Origin: Nitrospira japonica
Lineage (GTDB): Bacteria; Nitrospirota; Nitrospiria; Nitrospirales; Nitrospiraceae
Direction: 5' to 3'
DNA: 64,000 nucleotides
Assembly: GCF_900169565.1 (NCBI RefSeq)
Contig: NZ_LT828648.1
Location: forward strand, 3,198,501 to 3,262,500
Shown here: in pieces, positions 51,804 to 60,014 of the stretch
How positions within the stretch are numbered: the first letter of the stretch is position 1
How the letters are laid out: each line of letters opens with the position of its first letter
Position numbers and translations under genes: made by a program
The notes under the pieces: model-generated
What the model was told of the DNA's origin: nothing
The model's database searches: none
The model's input: only the letters and a program-made list of their open reading frames with translations

Positions 51804-53318
51804 CTATCGGACAGCCAACAAAGCGGATGCCGCTTCCAGCAATTGGCGCAAGGGTGCGGGCAAGACCCAGCATAATCCCACGAGCAGAAGGCCCAGGAAG
51901 AGGAGCGAGAAATGCCCGGCCGACCAGGATTCTCCCTGTTCCACTGCCTGGGGAGCCGGCCCCCAGACCATACCCGTGATCCGGTAGAGAAATCCGGAAA
52001 ACGCCACCAGGCTGCACAGCAGCAGGAGCAGAACGGAGCCGCCGACGCCCTGCCCTCCCCACTTGCCCGGGAGTCCGGACGAAGCCAGCGCAGTAATGAT
52101 CTGCATTTCGCTGGCAAAGAGCGCAAACGGCGGCAGGGCCGCCAAGGCCAGTCCCGCCACCATCAGCGCCAACGCGGAACCGGGCATGACGCTGACAAGC
52201 CCCTGCACCTCCCCGATCTCGACCGTTTTGTATCGTCTGTGGATATTGCCGGCCGCAAAGAACGCCAGTGCCTTTGCAAAAGCATGATTCACCAGGTGGA
52301 ATAAGCCCCCGAAGGTTCCGACCGGTCCGCCGACTCCGAATCCGACCATCGCCAGGCCCATATGCTCGATGCTGGAATAGGCCAGCAACCGCTTGTAGTT
52401 GTGCTGCAAGAGCAGGAACAGGGCCGCAATCGCGAAAGACAACAGTCCGAACAGTGCTAGCAGGTTGCCGGAAAACTCGGGCGAGACGGCCTGGTCGACG
52501 ATGCCCCTGCTTCGCAGGATGGCGTAGACGGCGACGGTTTCCAGGACGCCCGCGAGCATGGCGGCGACAGGGGCCGGAGCTTCCGAATAGGCGTCGGGCA
52601 GCCAACTGTGCATCGGGACCAACCCGACCTTCGTGCCATAGCCGACGAAGAGAAAGACGAAAGCCAGTTTCACAATATGCGGATCCAGCCGAGCGGCAAT
52701 CTCCTGCAATTGTGTGATATTGAGCGCCAAACTGACGTCGCCGAGCACGCGGAGAGATGAATAGTACATGAGAACGACGCCGAACAGAGCCAGCGAGATC
52801 CCCACGGAGCAGAGAATCAAATATTTCCATCCCGCCTCCAACGATTCTCGGCGGCGCCAAAAGGCGATCAAGAAAGTCGTCGCCAGCGTCGTGGCTTCGA
52901 TCGCCACCCATTGCACGCCGAGACTGTTGGCGACCGTCGCCAGCACCATGGCCAGCAAGAACATGTGGAACAGGAAGAAAAACATGTTCAGGCGGTTCGG
53001 CGCGATGGTTCCCCTGGCCACCTGCTCATCCAAATACGATCGCATATAGAGAGAGCACGCCAGACCGACGGTTCCGATGATGAACAAAATGACCGACGAA
53101 AGCGCATCGATGTAGACCAACTCATCGAACGCCGTCACCGCGCCTCGTATCAGAACCGTTCGGGCGATCAGTATTTCCGCGGCCACCAGCAGACCCATGC
53201 TGCCCAGGTTGATCAGGTGAAGCTGCCGCGACGTCCGGATGAACAGACTCCAGCATCCGGCCGTGAACGGCGCACACAGAAGCACGGCGACGGCGACGGT
53301 CGTCATCGCGGCGCTCAT
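51804..53318 (-). CDS. hyfF: HyfF/NuoN-like membrane subunit
   Basis: The 504-residue product is an antiporter-like (NuoL/M/N) membrane subunit with about 14 hydrophobic helices, the conserved lysine in FVGYGTKVGLVPMHSWLPDA and the loop HLVNHAFAKALAFFAAG. In complex I such subunits translocate protons or sodium. ATG 53318 overlaps the hyfE stop by 4 bases. It is the second antiporter-like subunit, with HyfB the other. Confidence 0.9.
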   Translation of the reverse strand: MSAAMTTVAVAVLLCAPFTAGCWSLFIRTSRQLHLINLGSMGLLVAAEILIARTVLIRGAVTAFDELVYIDALSSVILFIIGTVGLACSLYMRSYLDEQVARGTIAPNRLNMFFFLFHMFLLAMVLATVANSLGVQWVAIEATTLATTFLIAFWRRRESLEAGWKYLILCSVGISLALFGVVLMYYSSLRVLGDVSLALNITQLQEIAARLDPHIVKLAFVFLFVGYGTKVGLVPMHSWLPDAYSEAPAPVAAMLAGVLETVAVYAILRSRGIVDQAVSPEFSGNLLALFGLLSFAIAALFLLLQHNYKRLLAYSSIEHMGLAMVGFGVGGPVGTFGGLFHLVNHAFAKALAFFAAGNIHRRYKTVEIGEVQGLVSVMPGSALALMVAGLALAALPPFALFASEMQIITALASSGLPGKWGGQGVGGSVLLLLLCSLVAFSGFLYRITGMVWGPAPQAVEQGESWSAGHFSLLFLGLLLVGLCWVLPAPLRQLLEAASALLAVR

Positions 53319-53983
53319 TCCTTCAACTCGCTGAGACGGCTGGTGTCCACGCTGTCGAACGCGTCCTGCAGCCGGTTCGTATAGATGCCCGCGATCAACG
53401 CCGCGACCAGCACGTCGAAGAAGACGCCCAACTCGACGATCAGCGGCATGCCGTACGTCGCAGCGGTCGCGCCCAAAAACAGCCCGTTCTCCATGACCAG
53501 GAACGCGATCAATTGGGTGACGGCCTTCTGCCGCGCGATCATCGTGAAGAAGCCGATCAGGACGATGGCCAACGCGATGGCCAGCGAGTTGCGGGTCAGC
53601 AGATGGCCGAACGAGATGATGGGTTGCGTGATGAAAAAGGCGAGCATCACCAGCGCGCCGCAGATCAGCAGACTCGCCGGCACGTTGACGTTCATGACGA
53701 GTTCGCGGGTCACGTTCAGGCGCTCGATGACCCGCCGAAGCACATGTGGAATGACAAGGCCCTTGACCGCCACCGTCAGGGCCGCGGCGACGTAGATGTG
53801 CCGCGTCCCGGTCAGGAAAGCCACCAGCGCCGCCGTCATGGCGAGAAAGAAGGATTGCAGGGCGAAAAGATCGACGCAGGCGGACAGCCGGCGCTGGGCC
53901 ACGATCGCAAAACACGTGAGGAGCAGCATGGCCGACCCGAGATCCACGAGCTGTGCGCCGACATGAGGGGTGAGCCAGGACAT
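53315..53983 (-). CDS. hyfE: HyfE/NuoK-like membrane subunit
   Basis: The 222-residue product has about six to seven hydrophobic helices; its second half has the MrpC/NuoK-like pattern (FLVMENGLFLGATAATYGMP, ELGVFFDVLVAALIAGIY) with the conserved membrane glutamate in MEN. It belongs to the hydrogenase-4 HyfE family. AAGG precedes the ATG at 53983. It is between hyfC (2-base gap) and hyfF (4-base overlap). Confidence 0.87.
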   Translation of the reverse strand: MSWLTPHVGAQLVDLGSAMLLLTCFAIVAQRRLSACVDLFALQSFFLAMTAALVAFLTGTRHIYVAAALTVAVKGLVIPHVLRRVIERLNVTRELVMNVNVPASLLICGALVMLAFFITQPIISFGHLLTRNSLAIALAIVLIGFFTMIARQKAVTQLIAFLVMENGLFLGATAATYGMPLIVELGVFFDVLVAALIAGIYTNRLQDAFDSVDTSRLSELKE

Positions 53984-53985
53984 GG

Positions 53986-54948
53986 TCAGCCTTGCAAAAT
54001 GTAAAAGAACAACAACCCCAGCAGCGCCAGGATGAATGCGACGCCGAGCAGATCGGTGACGCGGAAGAGGCGCAGTTTGGCGAACAGACACTCGATCAGG
54101 CCGATCGATGCCGCCAGGACCGACACCTTCGCCACGTAGACCGCCACGCCGATCGCGAGCGCCGGCGGCGTCGGCGACGTGGCGATGCCCCAAGGGGCGA
54201 ACACGTTGGCGATGAGCGTCAAGAACACCAACAGCTTGATGGCTGCAGCCCATTCGAGAAGGGCCAGGTACCGCCCGGAATACTCCAGAATCATGGCTTC
54301 GTGAATCATGGTGAGTTCAAGATGGGTGGTCGGATTGTCCACGGGGACGCGGCCCGTTTCCGCCAGGGTGACGATGAAGAGCGCCGCAAGCGCCATCAGG
54401 TGCGGCACCGGATCGGTCGCTCCCTCCAACAACGCAGTCCTGTGAACGATGGTACTGAGATTAGTCGATCCTGCTGTCAGCGCAATCGCAAAGATCGACA
54501 TGATCGTGGCCGGCTCGGTCAACGAGGCGACGATCGCCTCTCGGCTGCCGCCCATGCCCCCGAAGGCCGATCCGGCATCGAGCCCGGCCAGGATCAGGAA
54601 GAAGGTGCCGAGAGCGAACAAATAGACGAGCGCGATGATGTTGCCCGCAAAGCCGAGGGGAACCTGCGAGACGAACACCGGCACCAACAGCCCGGCGGTC
54701 AGCGTGGAGCCGAAGACGATGTAGGGCGTCGCCGTGAAGATCCACGACGCGGTCGTGGAGACCACCGGCTGCTTCCTGAACAGCTTGGCCAGGTCCGCGT
54801 ACGGCTGGAACAGGCTCGGCCCTCGCCGGCATTGGAGCCTGGCTTTCAGCTTGCGGATGAGCCCGACGATGAAGGGCGCCAGGATCGACAGGATGATCGC
54901 CTGAGCGACGGAAAGGGCGATGGCTTGCAGAATGGTCGGTATCGACAT
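53986..54948 (-). CDS. hyfC: HyfC/NuoH-like membrane subunit
   Basis: The 320-residue product is the NuoH/HycD-type subunit that docks the peripheral arm to the membrane. It shows KARLQCRRGPSLFQPYADLAKLF, the E-rich LAETGRVPVDNPTTHLELTMIHEAM and eight hydrophobic segments. ATG 54948 has GGAAGCG just upstream and is preferred over GTG 54960, which overlaps the hyfB stop. Length normal. Confidence 0.9.
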   Translation of the reverse strand: MSIPTILQAIALSVAQAIILSILAPFIVGLIRKLKARLQCRRGPSLFQPYADLAKLFRKQPVVSTTASWIFTATPYIVFGSTLTAGLLVPVFVSQVPLGFAGNIIALVYLFALGTFFLILAGLDAGSAFGGMGGSREAIVASLTEPATIMSIFAIALTAGSTNLSTIVHRTALLEGATDPVPHLMALAALFIVTLAETGRVPVDNPTTHLELTMIHEAMILEYSGRYLALLEWAAAIKLLVFLTLIANVFAPWGIATSPTPPALAIGVAVYVAKVSVLAASIGLIECLFAKLRLFRVTDLLGVAFILALLGLLFFYILQG

Positions 54949-54956
54949 CGCTTCCG

Positions 54957-56984
54957 TCACAAGGCGATCAGCAACAGCAGCACGAGCGTGACGAACATAT
55001 AGGCGAGGTACACATGAAGACTTCCGGCCTGGATCACCCGCAGCCGGCCGGCCAGCGCATGAACCAGAGTGGCCACCGGTTGATACAGATACATTTCGAA
55101 TACCGGCTCGATACGAAAGGTGAAGTGCCGGCGCTTGGCGAAATATTGCGATTCATGCAAGAACTCGGTTTCAAGTTTGACGGTCGGTTGATAGATCGTG
55201 CTGAACACTCGCTTGATCGGCTGGACGAAACCGGTGGCCGTATATTGCATCCGAGGTGAGAGATTGAGGCCGCACACCCAAGTTCCGGCGCGCCGGTTCT
55301 TGCGCCGGCCGCCCGCCAGAGTGGTGAGCACCAGCGCCGCGGCCGCGGATCCGGCGAGGATCAGCGCCAACACCGGCGGCGACAGGCTCGAAAACTCGGC
55401 GCTGACCGGAATCAGCGTCCACCCGTCCGGCGCGAGCATCTGATGGGCGACCGAGCCGCCGATCATCGGCTGAATCGCGCGATCCAGCAGCGGCACGACG
55501 ACCATGGGCGCCAATCCGAGCAGGACACAGGTCGCCGCCAGGATCACCATCCCAATCCGCATGCTCCACGGCACTTCTTCGGCATAGCGGGCATGGGTGC
55601 TGCGAGGCAGAGCCAGGAAAGAAATGCCGAACGCCTTGGCGAAACAGGCCAGGGCCAAGACTCCGGTCAGGGCGAGCAGCGCGGCGGCGAGCGGCAGCAT
55701 GAGCTTCATCAAGAGCGAGGGGACTTGAACGCATTGGAAAAGCGTTTGAAAGACCAACCATTCGCTCACGAAGCCGTTGGTAGGCGGCAAGGCCGAAATG
55801 GAGACCGCACCGACGAGAAAGCACGCTCCGGTCCAGGGCATGCGGCGCAGCAGACCGCCATACTCCTCCATATTGCGGCTATGGGTGGCGGAGAGCAGCG
55901 CCCCCGCCCCGAGGAACAACAGGGCCTTGAACGCCGCGTGGTTGACCGTGTGGTACAGACCTGCCAGCACACCAAGCGCTGCCAACGCTTCCAGCCCATA
56001 GGTGTGAAACAGCATCCCGGCGCCGATGCCGAGGAGAATGATCCCGATGTTTTCCACACTGTGATAGGCCAGGAGCCGTTTGACATCATGTTCCATGAGG
56101 GCATACATCACCCCAAGCACGGCGGATACCGCGCCGATGACCAGGACCGTGAACCCCCACCACCAGGGAAACTGACCGCCGAGAAAATCGAACGAGACAC
56201 GCAGCAGGCCGTAGATCGCCGTCTTGATCATCACGCCGGACATGAGGGCCGAAATATGTGACGGGGCGGCCGGATGCGCGTAGGGCAGCCAGATGTGTAG
56301 CGGCACGATCCCCGCCTTAACCCCGAATCCAATCAGAGCCGCCAGAAAGACGACCGTCCGCACCCCGTCAGATAGCGCCCGTTCGGGATGACGGAATGCG
56401 TCGAACGAGAATGTTTCCCCCTGCTGGAACAGCAGAATGAACGTCACGACAATGAATGCGGTGCCAATATGCGTCATGACCAGGTACAGGAACCCCGCGT
56501 GCCGCACCTTCGGATCTCCGTGGTCCGTGACGACGAGTAAGTAGGAGATCAACGACATCAGCTCCCATGCGAGCAAGAATAGAAATCCGTCATCGGCAAG
56601 CACGACGAGCGTCATGGCACAAAGAAATGCATTGAAAAGAGCGCCCAAAACGGCGGGGGACGCGCGTCCGGAAAGATGCCGCAGATACCCGACGGCATAG
56701 ATTGCCGCGGCAAGACCCACGAGAGAGACGGTCAGGAGGAAGAACGACGCCAGCGCATCCAGGCGAATGCTGAAGGTCAAAAGGGGCATCGTCGAGGAGG
56801 AGACGAGAGTAAGCGGCGCCTGAGCAACGATGCCGGCAACGCCTAGAACCAACCCCGTTCCAGTAGCAACGCCTGCACAGGCATGGGCGAGAACATTCTG
56901 AATATCGGGCTTGCCGGGAATGATGAGGGGAAGAACCATACCGGCGGCGTATGCCACCAGAATGACTGTCAGCAAAATGGTCAT
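54957..56984 (-). CDS. hyfB: HyfB/NuoL-like membrane subunit
   Basis: The 675-residue product is a NuoL/M antiporter-like subunit with about 15 hydrophobic helices, a long C-terminal extension and the conserved GFGVKAGIVPLHIWLPYAHP and MEHDVKRLLAYHSVENIG motifs (proton-path Lys and His). It is the first gene of the complex after the cupredoxin gene, 86 bp away in the same direction. In E. coli the homologue is the HyfB subunit. It would pump protons or sodium if the complex does. Confidence 0.9.
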   Translation of the reverse strand: MTILLTVILVAYAAGMVLPLIIPGKPDIQNVLAHACAGVATGTGLVLGVAGIVAQAPLTLVSSSTMPLLTFSIRLDALASFFLLTVSLVGLAAAIYAVGYLRHLSGRASPAVLGALFNAFLCAMTLVVLADDGFLFLLAWELMSLISYLLVVTDHGDPKVRHAGFLYLVMTHIGTAFIVVTFILLFQQGETFSFDAFRHPERALSDGVRTVVFLAALIGFGVKAGIVPLHIWLPYAHPAAPSHISALMSGVMIKTAIYGLLRVSFDFLGGQFPWWWGFTVLVIGAVSAVLGVMYALMEHDVKRLLAYHSVENIGIILLGIGAGMLFHTYGLEALAALGVLAGLYHTVNHAAFKALLFLGAGALLSATHSRNMEEYGGLLRRMPWTGACFLVGAVSISALPPTNGFVSEWLVFQTLFQCVQVPSLLMKLMLPLAAALLALTGVLALACFAKAFGISFLALPRSTHARYAEEVPWSMRIGMVILAATCVLLGLAPMVVVPLLDRAIQPMIGGSVAHQMLAPDGWTLIPVSAEFSSLSPPVLALILAGSAAAALVLTTLAGGRRKNRRAGTWVCGLNLSPRMQYTATGFVQPIKRVFSTIYQPTVKLETEFLHESQYFAKRRHFTFRIEPVFEMYLYQPVATLVHALAGRLRVIQAGSLHVYLAYMFVTLVLLLLIAL

Positions 56985-57070
56985 CGATTACATGTTCCCG
57001 ACGAACCGGAGGCCCTGCACCCTGGAACGGGCGGCCCTGTTGCGGGGGATCTTCGAATCAGTTCCCCTGA

Positions 57071-58012
57071 TCAATGACCCTGCTTCTGAATCATCGGTTC
57101 GATTTCTTTCTTTGCATCCTCGGTCACGCTATATCGCACATATTCATGGTCCAAGACCTCGTTGGCATAGAGTCGACCGGTCGGGGCCAGCACCACGAGC
57201 CCCGCCTCTGCGGTGCCTTTGGGCTCTACGGTCACGGTCTGCTCGATCACCGTTCGGATGTAAGGGTGCCACACCGACAGCTTGTACGTGCCCGGCGGCA
57301 CATCGGTGATAGTGAACCTCCCCTGCTCGTCCGTTTTGGCAAAGTACGGATTGGTCACCGCCAACCCCCAACTCTCCATGTAGACGTGAAATCCGCACTG
57401 CATCATGAAGATGCGGCGGCCTTTGCTCAGGTTGACCAATTGTTTCATCGGCGGACCCGCCATGTGCTTGTGGTACAACCCGATTTCGCTGCGATCTTTG
57501 AAGTTACGCGGGTGCTGTGGATTCATCGGCAAGGGGACGTTGAACAACACACGCGCGCCGAGATGCGAGGTTTCATAGGCCTGAATGTCATGCATCACTG
57601 GATCCATGTTGACCACGGTCACCGACTGGTCATCGCGGACGACCGTGGTGAAGGGCAGAAACAGACAGTCTTTTGCTTCTATCTGCGGCGCACCCGCGTC
57701 GTCGAAAGGCTTGCCCCTGTCGATTCCCTCCACATACACCACGACGTCCCGGAACTCGCCGGCCGGCCCGACGTTGAACGGCTGTAGGATCCGCCAACCC
57801 TGTCCATCGGAGATGCGACCGCAATAGAACGGATCGGGCAACGTCGTCAGGTTGTAGCCCTTGGGTTTGGGCACCGTCCCATCGAGTTTCACTGTGCCCG
57901 TGATGGCTCCTCCGTCCGAGACGGTCATCGCTTCATAAGAAGCCAGCACCGGCGTAGCGAAGCCTAGCACCAATGCCATCATTCCACTGGAAACGCGTCG
58001 AGTGATTCTCAT
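57071..58012 (-). CDS. Secreted cupredoxin-like protein with Cna-B-type C-terminus
   Basis: The 313-residue product has a Sec signal (cleaved near VLAS) and two parts. Residues 30-220 contain VVNMDPVMHDIQAYE and IFMMQCGFHVYMESWG; H141, C206, H209 and M212 could form a type-1 copper site, like plastocyanin but with C-x2-H-x2-M. Residues 222-275 are a carboxypeptidase-regulatory-like beta fold (GRFTITDVPPGTYKLSVWHP). AAGGAG precedes the ATG. It lies directly before hyfB and could carry electrons to or from the complex; that link is inference. Confidence 0.75.
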   Translation of the reverse strand: MRITRRVSSGMMALVLGFATPVLASYEAMTVSDGGAITGTVKLDGTVPKPKGYNLTTLPDPFYCGRISDGQGWRILQPFNVGPAGEFRDVVVYVEGIDRGKPFDDAGAPQIEAKDCLFLPFTTVVRDDQSVTVVNMDPVMHDIQAYETSHLGARVLFNVPLPMNPQHPRNFKDRSEIGLYHKHMAGPPMKQLVNLSKGRRIFMMQCGFHVYMESWGLAVTNPYFAKTDEQGRFTITDVPPGTYKLSVWHPYIRTVIEQTVTVEPKGTAEAGLVVLAPTGRLYANEVLDHEYVRYSVTEDAKKEIEPMIQKQGH

Positions 58013-58179
58013 CTCTTTGTCTCCTTACTCGGGATTCCAACGGTCATATGTCAGCCTAACGGCCAACAGCAATCCTATCCGGCTGAACGTACACGGTCTC
58101 AGCCCTTCCAGAACACCCGCATGCCCTTGACGGTAGATCACCGCCACGGATTCTCCTTACAACACCTGCCTGCGCATTC

Positions 58180-58416
58180 TCATGAAGGGGACTGCAACGG
58201 ACGTCCAACCTTTGGTGCACAGCGAGCGATACCTTCGCGAGCCTGAAGACTGTTGGGATCCGCGGCCAACAACATTTTCCAATGGACCAGCGCCTCCTCA
58301 GACTGGTTCAGACGTTCAAGCAGGGAGGCCAACTCACAGCGCGCGCTCCCATTGGTCGGGCAGACCGTCAGGGTCCGCTGCAGCGTTGTAAGGCGGTTGA
58401 TCCATTCGGTCGACAT
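58180..58416 (-). CDS. Small TPR-like protein
   Basis: The 78-residue product has about two helix pairs of TPR type (ARCELASLLERLNQSEEALVH and LAADPNSLQAREGIARCAP). It has no signal. GGGGGA lies upstream of the ATG. It is the first gene left of the operator palindromes at 58537-58617, in the same orientation as the cupredoxin and hyf genes (167 bp to the former). Likely a cytoplasmic adaptor; partner unknown. Confidence 0.6.
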   Translation of the reverse strand: MSTEWINRLTTLQRTLTVCPTNGSARCELASLLERLNQSEEALVHWKMLLAADPNSLQAREGIARCAPKVGRPLQSPS

Positions 58417-58536
58417 CGATTCCCCCAGATCCCTTCCACCCTGCAGGGACGGTGCCTGGAATAGTCGGACATGGGCTGACTAAGAAGTTGTGAAGAAGAC
58501 GATGCATTTGGACGAGATAAACAAGAGAGGAGAGTC

Positions 58537-58617
58537 GTGGCAAAATGCCACTTCCGTGGCTCGTGCAAGAATTGCAGGTTTTCGTTCTTGCGGGAAAATT
58601 CTCCTGCAAAATTTGCA
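58537..58617. promoter_or_regulatory. Cluster of palindromes, candidate operators or activator sites
   Basis: TGCAAGAATTGCA (58564-58576) and TGCAAAATTTGCA (58605-58617) are two TGCAA-N3-TTGCA palindromes, 41 bp centre to centre, about four helical turns. A third perfect palindrome GTGGCAAAATGCCAC lies at 58537-58551. They sit in the 239-bp gap between the response-regulator and TPR genes. No canonical -24/-12 promoter is visible between them and 58416. Confidence 0.55.
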
Positions 58618-58655
58618 GGCGCAATCAATCTGTCACGGTACGAGCGGGCGGCGGG

Positions 58656-60014
58656 CTATTCACGGATGCCGTATTCTTTGATCTTGTACTGAAGCGCGCG
58701 GAGGCTGATACCGAGGAGTTTTGCCGCTTTCTCGCGATGATTGACGACTTCGGCCAATGTCCGCCTGATCGCTTCTCGTTCAATGTCGTTGAGCGAGGTG
58801 CCGAGCGTCACGACCATCGTGCGTGCATGTTCCTGACTCGCCTGAATCTCTTCCGGCAAATGTTCCGGCTGGATCGCCGGCTCCTTGACCGTGATGACGA
58901 GCCGCTCCATCAAATTTCTCAACTGCCGAATGTTACCGGGCCAGGCATAAAGCCGCATCAGACGCATCACATCCCGTGAGATCTCCTTGAGGTCCCGATG
59001 ATGCTGTGCGGAGAACTCCCGGAGAAAGCGCTCGGCCAGGAGCGGAATGTCCTCGCCACGCTCGCGCAGAGGCGGGAGGCGAATCGGGACGACATTCAGC
59101 CGGTAATACAAATCCTCTCGAAAGTCGCCTTGTTTGACGGCTTCTTCCAAATTCCGATTCGTGGCGGCGACGATGCGGGCGTCCACCTTGATCACCTTCG
59201 TGCCGCCCAACCGTCGAAACTCCTTCGTTTCCAGCACGCGCAGAAAGTCGACCTGGGACTTCAGCGATAACTCCCCTATTTCGTCGAGCAGCAAGGTGCC
59301 GTTGTCCGCCAGTTCGAACCGCCCGACCTTCGTCGTCGTCGCGCCGGTGAAGGCGCCTTTTTCATAGCCGAACAGTTCGCTTTCGAAGAGGTTCTCCGGA
59401 AGCGCCCCGCAGTTCAGCGTGACGAACGGGCCGTCGGCTCTGGCGCTCTTGTGATGGATGGCCCTGGCCACGAGTTCCTTGCCCGTGCCGCTCTCCCCTG
59501 TCAATAAAACGGTCACGCCGCTATCGGCCACCATCTCGACCAGGCTGTACACACGCTGCATGGGTTCGCTTTCGCCCACCATCTGGTCGTAGCGAACTCT
59601 GGTTTCGAGGCGATCCCGCAGCTGTTTGTTCTCGTTGGCCAGAGCCCGCCGTTCGAGCGCCTTGGTGACGACCAGGGGAAACCGTTCACGATCGATGGGC
59701 TTGGTCAGGTAGTCATAGGCGCCGGACCGCATCGCTTCCACCGCCGTATCGATGGAACCGTAGGCGGTCATGACCACGACCTCGGTCTCCGGCCATGCGG
59801 CCTTCAGACGACGGATAAACTCGATGCCTCCCACGCCCGGCATTTTCAGATCGGTGATGACCAATTCCGCGCCGCAGCGGGTCAGTTCTTCCAATGCCTC
59901 CTCCCCCGACCCAACACCCCGGACGTCGTACCCCTGCTTCGACAGAACGGTGACCAGGGCATTTCGAATGTTGATCTCGTCATCGACCACGATGATCCCC
60001 GCTCGATCGGTCAT
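58656..60014 (-). CDS. NtrC-family sigma-54-dependent response regulator
   Basis: The 452-residue product has a receiver domain (phospho-Asp D55 in VITDLKMPG, D11/D12, K105), a sigma-54-interacting AAA+ domain (Walker A GESGTGKE at 173-180, GAFTGA at 220-225, LLLDEIGE) and a Fis-type helix-turn-helix (REKAAKLLGISLRALQYKI). It activates RpoN promoters when phosphorylated. It overlaps its sensor kinase by 4 bases. The palindromes 40-120 bp downstream of its end are candidate targets; sigma-54 promoters in this window are at 1114 and 23067. Confidence 0.95.
   Translation of the reverse strand: MTDRAGIIVVDDEINIRNALVTVLSKQGYDVRGVGSGEEALEELTRCGAELVITDLKMPGVGGIEFIRRLKAAWPETEVVVMTAYGSIDTAVEAMRSGAYDYLTKPIDRERFPLVVTKALERRALANENKQLRDRLETRVRYDQMVGESEPMQRVYSLVEMVADSGVTVLLTGESGTGKELVARAIHHKSARADGPFVTLNCGALPENLFESELFGYEKGAFTGATTTKVGRFELADNGTLLLDEIGELSLKSQVDFLRVLETKEFRRLGGTKVIKVDARIVAATNRNLEEAVKQGDFREDLYYRLNVVPIRLPPLRERGEDIPLLAERFLREFSAQHHRDLKEISRDVMRLMRLYAWPGNIRQLRNLMERLVITVKEPAIQPEHLPEEIQASQEHARTMVVTLGTSLNDIEREAIRRTLAEVVNHREKAAKLLGISLRALQYKIKEYGIRE

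Noticed and set aside
51790-52911. N-terminal extension of HyfG
   Set aside because: The extra 374 codons read antiparallel in feel and Arg/Gly-rich; they are a shifted-frame shadow of hyfF, and AGGAGG sits at the ATG 51789.
49680-56984. Group-4 [NiFe] hydrogenase (hydrogenase-4 / formate hydrogenlyase)
   Set aside because: HyfG has no CxxC nickel ligands at either end, and no maturation genes (hypA-F) or formate dehydrogenase are present in the window.
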